Assembly: GCA_002482505.1 (NCBI GenBank)
Contig: DLGD01000001.1
Coordinates: forward strand, 62,001 to 126,000
Length of the DNA: 64,000 nucleotides
Origin: Christensenella sp. UBA7703
GTDB taxonomy: Bacteria > Bacillota > Clostridia > Christensenellales > CAG-138
Direction: 5' to 3'
Shown: piece by piece, positions 50,135-58,776 of the stretch
Position numbering within the stretch: position 1 is the stretch's first letter
Layout: the number at the start of each line of letters is the position of its first letter
The notes under the pieces: generated by a model
What the model was told of the DNA's origin: nothing
The model's input: only the letters and a program-made list of their open reading frames with translations
The model's database searches: none
Made by a program: the position numbers and the translations under genes

Positions 50135-52525
50135 ATGAGATATGGATATTTTGACAACGAAAATCGGGAATATGTCATCGACCGGGTGGACACGCCCGTC
50201 TCCTGGACAAACTATATCGGAACAAAGGATATGTGCGGCGTTCTCAACCAGACCGCCGGAGGCTATCTGTTCTCCGGCTCCAGTGAATACCACCGCATCA
50301 CGCGTTTTCGCCCGAACGGCGTGCCGATGGACTTCCCCGGGCACTATGTCTATCTGCGGGATGAAGCGGACGGCGATTTTTGGAGTGTGAGCTGGCAGCC
50401 CGTTGGGAAACCGCTTGACCAGGCAAAGTACGTCTGTCGTCACGGGCTTTCCTATAGTAAGTATCTGTGCGACTACAAGGGCATCCACGCACAGCAGACG
50501 TTGTTTGTTGCGCAGGATGCGCCCGTTGAGATTTGGGATGTCGTGGTACGCAACGACAGCGACCGTGTGCGGAATCTTTCCGCCTATTCTTATTGCGAGT
50601 TTTCGTTCCATCAGATCGATATGGACAACCGCAATTTTCAGATGAGCCTCTATGCGGCGGGATCGCGCTATCAGGACGGCATCATCGAGCACGACCTGTA
50701 TTATGAAGAGGACGGCTATCAATTTTTCACCTCCAACTTCACGCCGGATGGCTACGACTGCCTGCGGGATTCGTTCATCGGCGTCTATCGCACGGAGCGA
50801 AACCCCGTCGCGGTGGAGCGCGGCGTGTGCTCAGGCAGTGCGGAACTCGGAGGGAACCATTGCGGCGCACTGCAAAAGCGCCTGACGCTGCAGCCGGGTG
50901 AACAGGTTCGGTTAATCTTCCTGCTCGGCGAAGGCGGCATTGAGGCAGGCAAAATCATTCGGCAAACGTATGCAAGCAAAGCCGCCGTGGACGAACAGTT
51001 TGAAAAACTCCGCGTGTTCTGGGATGAAAAGCTCAAACGTCTCCAGATCGACACGCCCAACGCGGGCATGAATGCGCTGATCAATATCTGGACGCTGTAT
51101 CAAAGCGAGATCAACGTGATCTTCTCGCGCTTCTCCTCGTTCATCGAGGTCGGCGGGCGCACGGGCTTGGGCTATCGGGACACCGCGCAGGACGCGATGT
51201 GCGTGCCGCACAGCAATCCCGAAAAATGCCGCCAACGCATCGTGGAGCTGCTCCGCGCCGAAACCAAAGCAGGCTACGGGCTGCATCTGTTTGAGCCGCG
51301 CTGGTTTGAGCCGGAGCAGAAACAGCAGAGTTTCCGTTCGCCAACCGTGATCCCCATGCCGGATCGCGCGAGCATTGTGCACGGGCTGAAGGACGCCTGT
51401 TCGGATGACGCGCTCTGGCTCGTGGTATCCGTTGCGCAGTATATCAAAGAGACGGGCGATTTTGCCTTTGCGGGTGAGATCGTGACCTATGCCGATGGCG
51501 GGGAAGAGAGCGTCTATGATCACTTGAAGCGCATCTTGAACTTTTCGGCGGAACAGGTTGGGCAAAACGGAATCTGCAAAGGCCTTCGCGCGGACTGGAA
51601 CGACTGCCTGAATCTCGGCGGCGGCGAGAGTGCGATGGTGAGCTTTTTACACTATTGGGCGCTGGATCATTTTGTGCCGCTCGCGGAAAAACTCGGGCAA
51701 AGCGAAGACGCGGCGTATTTCCGTGCGATGGCGGAGCATGTCAAGGACGTTTGCGAGCGCGTGCTTTGGGACGGAAGCTGGTATATCCGCGGCATCACGG
51801 CGGACAACCGCAAGATCGGTACCCACACCGATGCGGAAGGCAAGGTGCATCTCGAGAGCAACGCCTGGGCGGTTCTTTCCGGCGTCGCGTCCAAAGAGCG
51901 CGGCGAACAAGCGCTGAACGCGATTCAGGACTATCTCTATACGCCATACGGCATCATCCTCAACGCGCCGCCGTATACCAAGCCGGATGACGGGATCGGC
52001 TTTGTCACGCGCGTATACCCGGGGCTGAAGGAGAACGGTGCAATCTTTTCGCATCCCAACCCCTGGGCATGGGGCGCTGCCTGCGCGCTTGGCGACGGGG
52101 AAGCTGCCATGTCGTTTTACGACGCATTGTGTCCCTACAACCAAAATGATAAAATAGAAGTACGGCAGGCTGAGCCATATGTCTATTGCCAGTTTGTCGT
52201 TGGAAAAGCGCACACGGCGTTTGGCCGGGCGCGGCACCCGTTCATGACGGGCTCCGCAGGCTGGTCGTATTATGCCGCGACGGAGTATATCCTCGGCATC
52301 AAGCCGGATTATGACAGCCTCACAATCGATCCTTGCATTCCGGCGGACTGGAAAGGGTTTTCCGTTTCCCGCGTTTGGCGTGGGGCCTCTTACGACATCC
52401 GTGTGACGAACCCAAAAGGCGTTACCTGCGGCGTGAAGCGGATTTTGCTCGATGGTGAGCCGGTGGCGATGATTCCGCAGCTTCCGGCAGGCACGCGCTG
52501 CCGCGTGGAGGTAGAACTGGGATAA
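50135..52525 (+). CDS. GH94 glycoside phosphorylase (cellobiose/chitobiose phosphorylase type)
   Basis: A 796-residue inverting phosphorylase. Visible blocks are 'VDTPVSWTNYIGTKDMCGVL' at the start, 'EVGGRTGLGYRDTAQDAMCV', the general acid in LRADWNDCLNL (Asp490), 'GIGFVTRVYPGLKENGAIFS', and the C-terminal 'HPFMTGSAGWSYYAATEYIL'. The sequence looks closest to N,N'-diacetylchitobiose or cellobiose phosphorylases; the acceptor cannot be decided. It splits a beta-disaccharide with phosphate into alpha-sugar-1-phosphate plus a free sugar. GAGGAT precedes ATG 50135. It heads a locus with a sensor kinase, an importer, a YesN regulator and a phosphohexomutase that can use the sugar phosphate. Confidence 0.92.
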   Translation: MRYGYFDNENREYVIDRVDTPVSWTNYIGTKDMCGVLNQTAGGYLFSGSSEYHRITRFRPNGVPMDFPGHYVYLRDEADGDFWSVSWQPVGKPLDQAKYVCRHGLSYSKYLCDYKGIHAQQTLFVAQDAPVEIWDVVVRNDSDRVRNLSAYSYCEFSFHQIDMDNRNFQMSLYAAGSRYQDGIIEHDLYYEEDGYQFFTSNFTPDGYDCLRDSFIGVYRTERNPVAVERGVCSGSAELGGNHCGALQKRLTLQPGEQVRLIFLLGEGGIEAGKIIRQTYASKAAVDEQFEKLRVFWDEKLKRLQIDTPNAGMNALINIWTLYQSEINVIFSRFSSFIEVGGRTGLGYRDTAQDAMCVPHSNPEKCRQRIVELLRAETKAGYGLHLFEPRWFEPEQKQQSFRSPTVIPMPDRASIVHGLKDACSDDALWLVVSVAQYIKETGDFAFAGEIVTYADGGEESVYDHLKRILNFSAEQVGQNGICKGLRADWNDCLNLGGGESAMVSFLHYWALDHFVPLAEKLGQSEDAAYFRAMAEHVKDVCERVLWDGSWYIRGITADNRKIGTHTDAEGKVHLESNAWAVLSGVASKERGEQALNAIQDYLYTPYGIILNAPPYTKPDDGIGFVTRVYPGLKENGAIFSHPNPWAWGAACALGDGEAAMSFYDALCPYNQNDKIEVRQAEPYVYCQFVVGKAHTAFGRARHPFMTGSAGWSYYAATEYILGIKPDYDSLTIDPCIPADWKGFSVSRVWRGASYDIRVTNPKGVTCGVKRILLDGEPVAMIPQLPAGTRCRVEVELG

Positions 52526-52625
52526 CGAAATCCATCGAGTGACGGATCTAACGATTCAGCGAACAGGCTTCGGGTTTTCCGGAGCCTGTGTTCTCATAGT
52601 ACGAAACAGGAGGATAACAACGGCT

Positions 52626-54356
52626 ATGGCGGAGCGGACAGGAAAAGGCATTTCCCTCAAACACGGGTTGATTGCGCTCATCGGTGTATGCTGGGTGCTT
52701 CCGGTGCTTCTGATTCTTACGCTCTCCGGCTATTTCATTCGCAACAACCTGCAAAGCCGGATAGACGACACGATTGAAACCAGCGTCACCAACGCGATGA
52801 ACATGACGAAGGCTTCGATCGATTCCGCTCTGGCTGCCTCCCGCGCGGCGAGCTATGACAATGTCATCCAGCGCGCATGGTCGCAATATTTGGAGGATTC
52901 GGATGGCGTTGCGCTCTACGGCAGCGTGACGGAATATCTCTCCCAGCAGTATTCCTATGATGAGAACTTTCGCGGTGTGATGCTCTATTTCGTCAAGAAT
53001 CCCTCTACGATCTATTACGCAAGCAACCGTTCCAATATGGGCAAAACGGACCCGATTCGCAACTATCGCACCTATGCATATGATATGGCGCGGGAGATTT
53101 CAAAAGAAACCAGTACGCGGGTGCGCTTCTTTGAGGCAAACGGCGTTCTGTATATGCTCCGCAATATCGTGGACAGTGCGTTTTCGCCGTATGCTGTGAT
53201 CGTGATGGAGTGTGATGAGGAGGCGCTGTTTGCGCCGCTGGACAACATCGTCTGGCTTACAGACGCAAGTGTGGACCTCAACGGCATTTTGCGCGTGATC
53301 GCGGGCGAAGGGGTTGCTTCAAAACCGGTGGAAGGAACCGAAACAAAAGCGGAGACGCTGTATCCCATCGAGCGGACGCTGCGGACATCTGACTATACCC
53401 TCTCGCTCTATGCACGTTCGGACGGGGCGCAGATCACGAGCGAACTGCCCAGCTCCATGCGCTTTCTGGTGCTGGTGATGCTGCTGGCCCTGCCGCTGCT
53501 GGCGTTTGTCATCTGGGCGTTTTACCGCTATGTCACTGAACCGCTGGCTCGCTTGATTGATGCCGCGCGGCATGTCAAGCGCGGCGAGCGCGGCTATGCG
53601 ATTTCGCCTTTGCCGGATAGCCGGGAGTTTCGCTCGCTTGCCGAGCACTTCAACAGCATGTCTGCCGAACTCAAGACTCAATTTGAACAGAGCTATGAGG
53701 AGCAGCTTGCCTTGCAGGACGCGCGGGTCAAGGCACTCCAAAGCCAGATCAGCCCGCATTTTCTGAATAACACACTGGAGATCATCAACTGGGAAGCGCG
53801 CATGGCGAACAACGAGAAAGCCTGCCGAATGATCGAGGCACTCTCCACTATGCTGGATGCGGCGATGGCGCGCGGCGGAAGCTCCGTCGTGACCATCTCC
53901 GAAGAGCTGCGCTATGTGGACGCATACCTCTATATCCTCTCGGAGCGCTATGGAGAGCGACTGCGCGTGGACAAGCAGATTGACGAGTCGCTGCTCGACC
54001 AGATGGTGCCGCGGCTGATCCTCCAGCCGATTGTGGAAAACGCGATGGAGCACGGGATTGAAAAACGCGCAAACGGTGCCATTACTCTGCGCATCTTCGC
54101 CAAAAAGCACCTCTATCTCGAGGTGGAAAACGATGGAAGCATGACGCAGCAGGATCGTGAAAACATTACGCGCCTCTTAAGCTGGGATGGTACCAGCGAG
54201 GAGGAGGAGAACAAACTCGGACGGATTGGAATCCGCAACGTCAATCGCCGACTCAAGATTCTCTATGGCGGCGAATTCGGTTTGACCATCGAAGAGATCG
54301 CGCCGGGGTGCATTCTTGCGCGGATTACGCTGCCGCTGACCAAGCCCACTGCATGA
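52626..54356 (+). CDS. YesM-type sensor histidine kinase
   Basis: A 576-residue membrane kinase. A helix at about 15-38, an extracytoplasmic dCache-like sensor (about 40-275), a second helix (about 280-302) and HAMP ('YVTEPLARLIDAARHVKRGE') precede the His_kinase domain, with phosphorylation site SQISPHFLNNTLEIINW (His378) and ATPase motifs 'IVENAMEHGIEKRANG' and IGIRNVNRRLK. ATG 52626 follows GGAGG at a long spacing. It is paired with the YesN-like regulator at 57904, flanking the importer genes; such pairs sense extracellular sugars or the loaded binding protein. Confidence 0.92.
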   Translation: MAERTGKGISLKHGLIALIGVCWVLPVLLILTLSGYFIRNNLQSRIDDTIETSVTNAMNMTKASIDSALAASRAASYDNVIQRAWSQYLEDSDGVALYGSVTEYLSQQYSYDENFRGVMLYFVKNPSTIYYASNRSNMGKTDPIRNYRTYAYDMAREISKETSTRVRFFEANGVLYMLRNIVDSAFSPYAVIVMECDEEALFAPLDNIVWLTDASVDLNGILRVIAGEGVASKPVEGTETKAETLYPIERTLRTSDYTLSLYARSDGAQITSELPSSMRFLVLVMLLALPLLAFVIWAFYRYVTEPLARLIDAARHVKRGERGYAISPLPDSREFRSLAEHFNSMSAELKTQFEQSYEEQLALQDARVKALQSQISPHFLNNTLEIINWEARMANNEKACRMIEALSTMLDAAMARGGSSVVTISEELRYVDAYLYILSERYGERLRVDKQIDESLLDQMVPRLILQPIVENAMEHGIEKRANGAITLRIFAKKHLYLEVENDGSMTQQDRENITRLLSWDGTSEEEENKLGRIGIRNVNRRLKILYGGEFGLTIEEIAPGCILARITLPLTKPTA

Positions 54357-54551
54357 CGATATTGTATCGTTCAAATGGAGAATATGTATGAAACCTTTGT
54401 CTCTCGTTGTCAACGCGCAACAATAGAACAACCACGTGCAAAATACGACAAGAGTGTGTCTTATTCGCCCGATTCACCACGTCCTATAATGAAACCATCG
54501 AAGGCAAATCGTTTTTGCATTTCAAACAAATCGATACGGAGGAAAGAGACC
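54356..54551 (+). promoter_or_regulatory. Promoter region of the third sugar importer
   Basis: ACGATATTGTATCGT (54356-54370) is a perfect palindrome right at the kinase stop. A -10 TATAAT is at 54485-54490, about 60 bases before the binding-protein start, with no clear -35. This fits an activator-dependent promoter, probably under the YesN regulator. The role of the palindrome is a guess. Confidence 0.45.
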
Positions 54552-55883
54552 ATGAAGAAAACCATAGCGCTCATTCTGGTTCTGGCAATGTGCCTGACCG
54601 CGTTTGCGGCTTGCCAGCCGACCGCTCCCGCCACGACGGAAGAACCCGCCGCCACCGAAGCTGCAGCAGCAGCGACCGAGGCGCCCGCGGCAGCGGAACC
54701 TGTTAGCCTGACGGTCGTCACCTCTTACGGCGGCGACGATGGCAACCGTGCCAACTATGAAGCGGCCCTCGCCGGCTATGAAGCCGCGACCGGCAACAAA
54801 GTGCTCGATGCTTCCGCCACGTCCAACGAAGAATGGAAAGCCAAAGTCATGACCGACTTTGAAACCGGCACCGAACCCGATGTACTCTTCTACTTCAACG
54901 GCAACGACTCCGACGCAATCGTCTCTGCAGGCAAGGTCGTCTCTCTGGACGATATCCGCGCCGCGTATCCCGAATTTGCAACCAACATGAAGGACGACAT
55001 GCTCGTTCCCTCCGCCGTGGACGGCAAAGTCTACAGCGTTCCGGTCAATGGCTACTGGGAAAGCATGTATGTTAACACCAAGGTTCTTGAAGCAGCAGGC
55101 GTAACCCTGCCCGGCGCAGACTACACCTGGGATCAGTTCCTGCTCGACTGCCAGAAGATCAAAGACGCAGGCTTTACGCCGGTCGCCGTCTCCCTGCAGG
55201 AAGTGCCGCATTACTGGTTTGAGTTCACCGTTTATAACAACGGCAACACCGCAAACCATCTGAACGTGCCCGCGACGGCGGATGACGAAACCGGCATGAA
55301 GTGGGCAAAAGGCCTCGAAGACATCAAGGCGCTTTACGATGCAGGCTATCTGCCCGCGAACACCCTGACCGCGACGGATGCAGAGACTGTTCAGCTTGTG
55401 GCCGACGGCCAGGCCGCGTTCCTGATCGACGGCAGCTGGAAAATCGGTTTCTTCCAGACCAACTGTGCTGATCACCTCGGAGATTTCGCGCTGACCTATG
55501 TGCCCGCTAAAGGCGAACGCCAGGCGACTGACCTCATCGGCGGTATCTCCATGGGTTACTACATCACCAAGAAGGCTTGGGACGATCCCGCCAAGCGTGA
55601 CGCAGCCGTCAAGTTTGTGGAGTTCATGACCAGCGACGAGCAGGTTTCGATCTTCTCCGTCACGGCCGTGACCGCGCTGAAGAACGGCGTTACCCCGGCG
55701 GACAACCTCGACAGCCTCCAGAAGTCTGCAATTGCGATGTGCGCGGGTGCAACCAGCGTCGTCGGTGCGGTGCAGGATAAGCTCACGAGCGAACAGCGCG
55801 GCGATCTCTTTGCCAACGTGAAGAACATCGTTACCGCGAAGATCACCGCTGCGGATGCCATCACCTCCGCACTTGCCAAATAA
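54552..55883 (+). CDS. ABC sugar importer, extracellular substrate-binding lipoprotein
   Basis: A 443-residue family-1 binding protein with lipoprotein signal ALILVLAMCLTAFAAC and an Ala/Thr/Glu/Pro linker to about residue 50. The mature protein has 'LTVVTSYGGDDGNRANYEAA', 'TEPDVLFYFNGNDSDAIVSA' and a C-terminal GGISMGYYITKKAWDD block. ATG 54552 is chosen from GGAGG nine bases upstream; the longer open frame has no support. First of the three importer genes. Confidence 0.93.
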   Translation: MKKTIALILVLAMCLTAFAACQPTAPATTEEPAATEAAAAATEAPAAAEPVSLTVVTSYGGDDGNRANYEAALAGYEAATGNKVLDASATSNEEWKAKVMTDFETGTEPDVLFYFNGNDSDAIVSAGKVVSLDDIRAAYPEFATNMKDDMLVPSAVDGKVYSVPVNGYWESMYVNTKVLEAAGVTLPGADYTWDQFLLDCQKIKDAGFTPVAVSLQEVPHYWFEFTVYNNGNTANHLNVPATADDETGMKWAKGLEDIKALYDAGYLPANTLTATDAETVQLVADGQAAFLIDGSWKIGFFQTNCADHLGDFALTYVPAKGERQATDLIGGISMGYYITKKAWDDPAKRDAAVKFVEFMTSDEQVSIFSVTAVTALKNGVTPADNLDSLQKSAIAMCAGATSVVGAVQDKLTSEQRGDLFANVKNIVTAKITAADAITSALAK

Positions 55884-55911
55884 GGCAAACGGAAGAACCA
55901 TCTGAACCGAA

Positions 55912-55943
55912 CAGGGGTCGACCGAGTGATCGGCCGACCCCTG
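55912..55943 (+). terminator. Intercistronic hairpin between binding protein and permease genes
   Basis: CAGGGGTCGACCGA pairs with CGGCCGACCCCTG (one mismatch) around GTGAT. It follows the binding-protein stop and precedes the permease, as in the other two importer operons. Probably partial termination or mRNA end protection. Confidence 0.75.
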
Positions 55944-56055
55944 ACCTTCTCAAAGAAACGCATTGAACTACACCAAGCATATTCGACAAAAAAAAGGATC
56001 ACGACGCACGATTTGGCATTTTCGAAGGCCGGAACGGGCAGACGGAGGCACAGAA

Positions 56056-56946
56056 ATGAATTCCATGATCTACAAGAAGAAAGCGCCGCTGCTGTTTTTT
56101 CTCCTGCCAGCGTTTTTGTTTTTGATCGTGTATCTGTATTATCCATTCATTCAAAACGTCATCAACAGTTTTCTTGCCATCAGCGGGCTAGGCACCAAGG
56201 CAGCCGGGGTAAACGACCCCTGGTTTACCAACTATGTAGAGCTCTGGAACGACCCGAACATGCGCATTGCGGTGAAAAACACACTGCTGCTGGTCTGCAG
56301 CACGCTGGTGTTTCAGGTGGGTACCGCGCTTGTGCTCGCGCTGATCGTAGACCGCATCCGCGTCGGGCAGAAGTTCTTTCGCACGCTGTATTTTTTCCCG
56401 ATTGTCATCAGCGCAACGGCGCTGGGCTTGCTCTTTAACCTCATTTTCCTCTACAACGGCGGCATGCTCAATCAACTGCTGCAAAACCTCGGCATCACCA
56501 CCGCAAACATCGACTGGAAGGGCGAGAAGTATTACTTCTTTACGATGCTGCTTCCGGTGCTTTGGCAATATGTCGGCTTCTATTTCGTCATTCTTGTCAC
56601 AGGACTCAACAACATCTCCACCGATGTGTACGAGGCGGCGGAACTCGACGGCGCAACCGGCTGGAAACGCGTGCGCTTTATCACGCTGCCGCTGCTTCGA
56701 AATGTGATCTGCACCTGTCTTGTCCTCGCGGTGACGGGCGCATTGAAGGTGTTTGACCTGCCGTGGGTGATGATGGGCGCGGGCATCCCGCTCGATCAAT
56801 CCTGGCTTACCGGCACCTACATGTATAACCAGACGTTTACGCGCGGGAACGTGGACTATGGCTCCGCCATCGCGGTGGTGATCGTGGTGCTGGGCGTGCT
56901 GCTGGCGCAGGTTGCCAGCCGCGTGTTCAAAGAGAAAGAATATTGA
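56056..56946 (+). CDS. ABC sugar importer permease, MalF-like
   Basis: A 296-residue permease of normal length. The first helix is at about 10-33, and the coupling loop is 'VYEAAELDGATGWKRVRFIT'. The C-terminus shows VASRVFKEKEY. ATG 56056 follows GGAGG by seven bases; the frame is open upstream but without a ribosome site. The next permease starts 14 bases after its stop. Confidence 0.93.
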   Translation: MNSMIYKKKAPLLFFLLPAFLFLIVYLYYPFIQNVINSFLAISGLGTKAAGVNDPWFTNYVELWNDPNMRIAVKNTLLLVCSTLVFQVGTALVLALIVDRIRVGQKFFRTLYFFPIVISATALGLLFNLIFLYNGGMLNQLLQNLGITTANIDWKGEKYYFFTMLLPVLWQYVGFYFVILVTGLNNISTDVYEAAELDGATGWKRVRFITLPLLRNVICTCLVLAVTGALKVFDLPWVMMGAGIPLDQSWLTGTYMYNQTFTRGNVDYGSAIAVVIVVLGVLLAQVASRVFKEKEY

Positions 56947-56960
56947 GAGGAGGGGAGATT

Positions 56961-57845
56961 ATGCGCATGAAACAGAAACAATCGGCTCAATCACGCCTCC
57001 CGCTCTCGCAGGTCGTTTCGTATGTGATACTCATCTTCTGGGCGATCACGACGGCATACCCGTTTCTTTGGGTCATTTTAAACTCATTCCGCGTGCGCGG
57101 GGAAATTCGATCAGATTCGTTTTCAATTCCGTGGCCATGGACGCAGAGCTTTACATTGGATAACTACACCACGGCGGCACAGCGAAGCGACTTTGCCGCG
57201 GGATATACCAACAGTATTCTCATCTCCGTCGTGGTGACGGTGGTGGTCGTGCTGCTGGCCGGCTTGTTTGCTTACGGCATGGTACGCTACCGCTTCCGTG
57301 GGCAGAAAATCTTAAACGGCATGATCATCGCGGCGATGATGTTCCCGGTGTTTTCCACAATTATCCCCGTGTTTCGCATGGAGGTGCTCTGGGGGATTGC
57401 AAGCACGCAAAACCGCTGGCTTTCGCTGCTTTCAACGGTACTGCCACAGATTGCGGGCAATCTCGCTTTTGCGATCGTCGTGCTGATGGGTTTTATCCGC
57501 AGTGTGCCGATCGATCTGGAAGAGGCGGCCTATCTTGACGGATGCAATGTGTTTCAGATCTATTTCAAGATCATCATCCCCGTCGCCAAGCCTTCGTTTG
57601 CAACGGTCGCGATCTTCTCCTTCCTCTGGTCGTATAACGACCTGTTTACACAGACGTTCTTCCTGCGCTATCCGAAGGAGAAGACGATCACGCTGCTCAT
57701 CAACGAGATCAGTTCTCAGGCGGGCGTGAACTACGGGCTCATGGCTGCCTCCGTCGTGCTGGTCGTGGTTCCGGTGCTGATTGTCTACGTGCTGCTGCAA
57801 AAGAATATTATCAAGGGTTTGACCGTCGGCGCGGTCAAAGGCTGA
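56961..57845 (+). CDS. ABC sugar importer permease, MalG-like
   Basis: A 294-residue permease with helices from about residue 16, coupling loop 'DLEEAAYLDGCNVFQIYFKI' and the characteristic C-terminus QKNIIKGLTVGAVKG. GAGGAGGGG lies just before ATG 56961. Its GC content and codon use match its neighbours. Confidence 0.93.
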   Translation: MRMKQKQSAQSRLPLSQVVSYVILIFWAITTAYPFLWVILNSFRVRGEIRSDSFSIPWPWTQSFTLDNYTTAAQRSDFAAGYTNSILISVVVTVVVVLLAGLFAYGMVRYRFRGQKILNGMIIAAMMFPVFSTIIPVFRMEVLWGIASTQNRWLSLLSTVLPQIAGNLAFAIVVLMGFIRSVPIDLEEAAYLDGCNVFQIYFKIIIPVAKPSFATVAIFSFLWSYNDLFTQTFFLRYPKEKTITLLINEISSQAGVNYGLMAASVVLVVVPVLIVYVLLQKNIIKGLTVGAVKG

Positions 57846-57903
57846 TGCTGCGTATCAGGCGCAAAACCGGATTGTGGTATAATGATCGGGAAGGAGTATC
57901 CCG

Positions 57904-58644
57904 ATGATTCGAGTTGTATTGATCGATGATGAAGCCATCATTCTCGAGGGCCTGAAAAAGGTTGTCGACTGGTCCGGCTTTGGCTGCGAGGTGGTAGCCA
58001 CCGCTCAAAACGCTACCGGTGGGGCGGAGATGATCCGCCGTCATCAGCCGCAGATCGTGTTTACCGACATCAAGATGCCGGATCAGGACGGGCTGACCAT
58101 GTTAGCCGGGCTCAAGAGCGAGTTTCCTGCGATGGAAGTCACGGTACTCACGGGCTATCGCGATTTTTCTTATGCGCAGGATGCGATTCGTCTTGGCGTG
58201 ACGCGGCTGCTGCTCAAACCCTCCAAGATGGACGAAATCAACGAGGCGATGCGCACCATGACCGCAAACCTCCGCGCGGCGGGCGCCGTTTCGGAAGAGG
58301 CGGAGGAGGAAGACCGTCCCGCGGGCAGTTTCCTCGTGCGCGAGGCTGTGCAGTTTATGGAGCAGCGCTTTGCGGATAAACTCACCTTGCAGGATGTGGC
58401 CGATCACTGCTATGTCTCCCAATGGCACCTGAGCAAGCTCCTCAACCGCCATATGGAGAAGAGCTTTTACGATCTGCTCAATGAGATTCGCATCAAGCGC
58501 GCGCAGCAGCTGCTCGCCGATCCGAAGCTCAAGATCGGCGATATCGGAGAACGCGTTGGCTATTGCGATCCCGGGCATTTTGCGCGGACGTTTAAAAAGA
58601 TCGCGGGCATGAGCGCGTATGAATACCGCAACCAAAAAGGCTGA
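57904..58644 (+). CDS. YesN-type response regulator with AraC DNA-binding domain
   Basis: A 246-residue regulator. The receiver domain (1 to about 120) has DDEAIILEGLKK and phosphoacceptor Asp in IVFTDIKMPDQDG. A linker and the AraC-type double helix-turn-helix follow (about 148-246): 'LTLQDVADHCYVSQWHLSKL' and 'IGERVGYCDPGHFARTFKKI'. It is the partner of the YesM kinase at 52626 and the likely activator of the importer and GH94 genes. GGAAGGAG precedes ATG 57904. Confidence 0.94.
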   Translation: MIRVVLIDDEAIILEGLKKVVDWSGFGCEVVATAQNATGGAEMIRRHQPQIVFTDIKMPDQDGLTMLAGLKSEFPAMEVTVLTGYRDFSYAQDAIRLGVTRLLLKPSKMDEINEAMRTMTANLRAAGAVSEEAEEEDRPAGSFLVREAVQFMEQRFADKLTLQDVADHCYVSQWHLSKLLNRHMEKSFYDLLNEIRIKRAQQLLADPKLKIGDIGERVGYCDPGHFARTFKKIAGMSAYEYRNQKG

Positions 58645-58725
58645 CTTTTTGATCAGTTTTCTTGAAAACAAGAGAGCATGATCCATAAGGCTAACTTGCT
58701 CCTAGAGAATTGAATTTGAGAATAT

Positions 58726-58757
58726 GAGAATGATCGGAAGAGGATCATTCTCGTTTT
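58726..58757 (+). terminator. Terminator after the YesN-type regulator
   Basis: GAGAATGATC (58726-58735) and GATCATTCTC (58743-58752) form a perfect 10-bp stem followed by GTTTTA. It implies that the phosphohexomutase gene just after is at least partly transcribed separately. Confidence 0.75.
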
Positions 58758-58776
58758 ACGAAAGGGCTTACGACCT

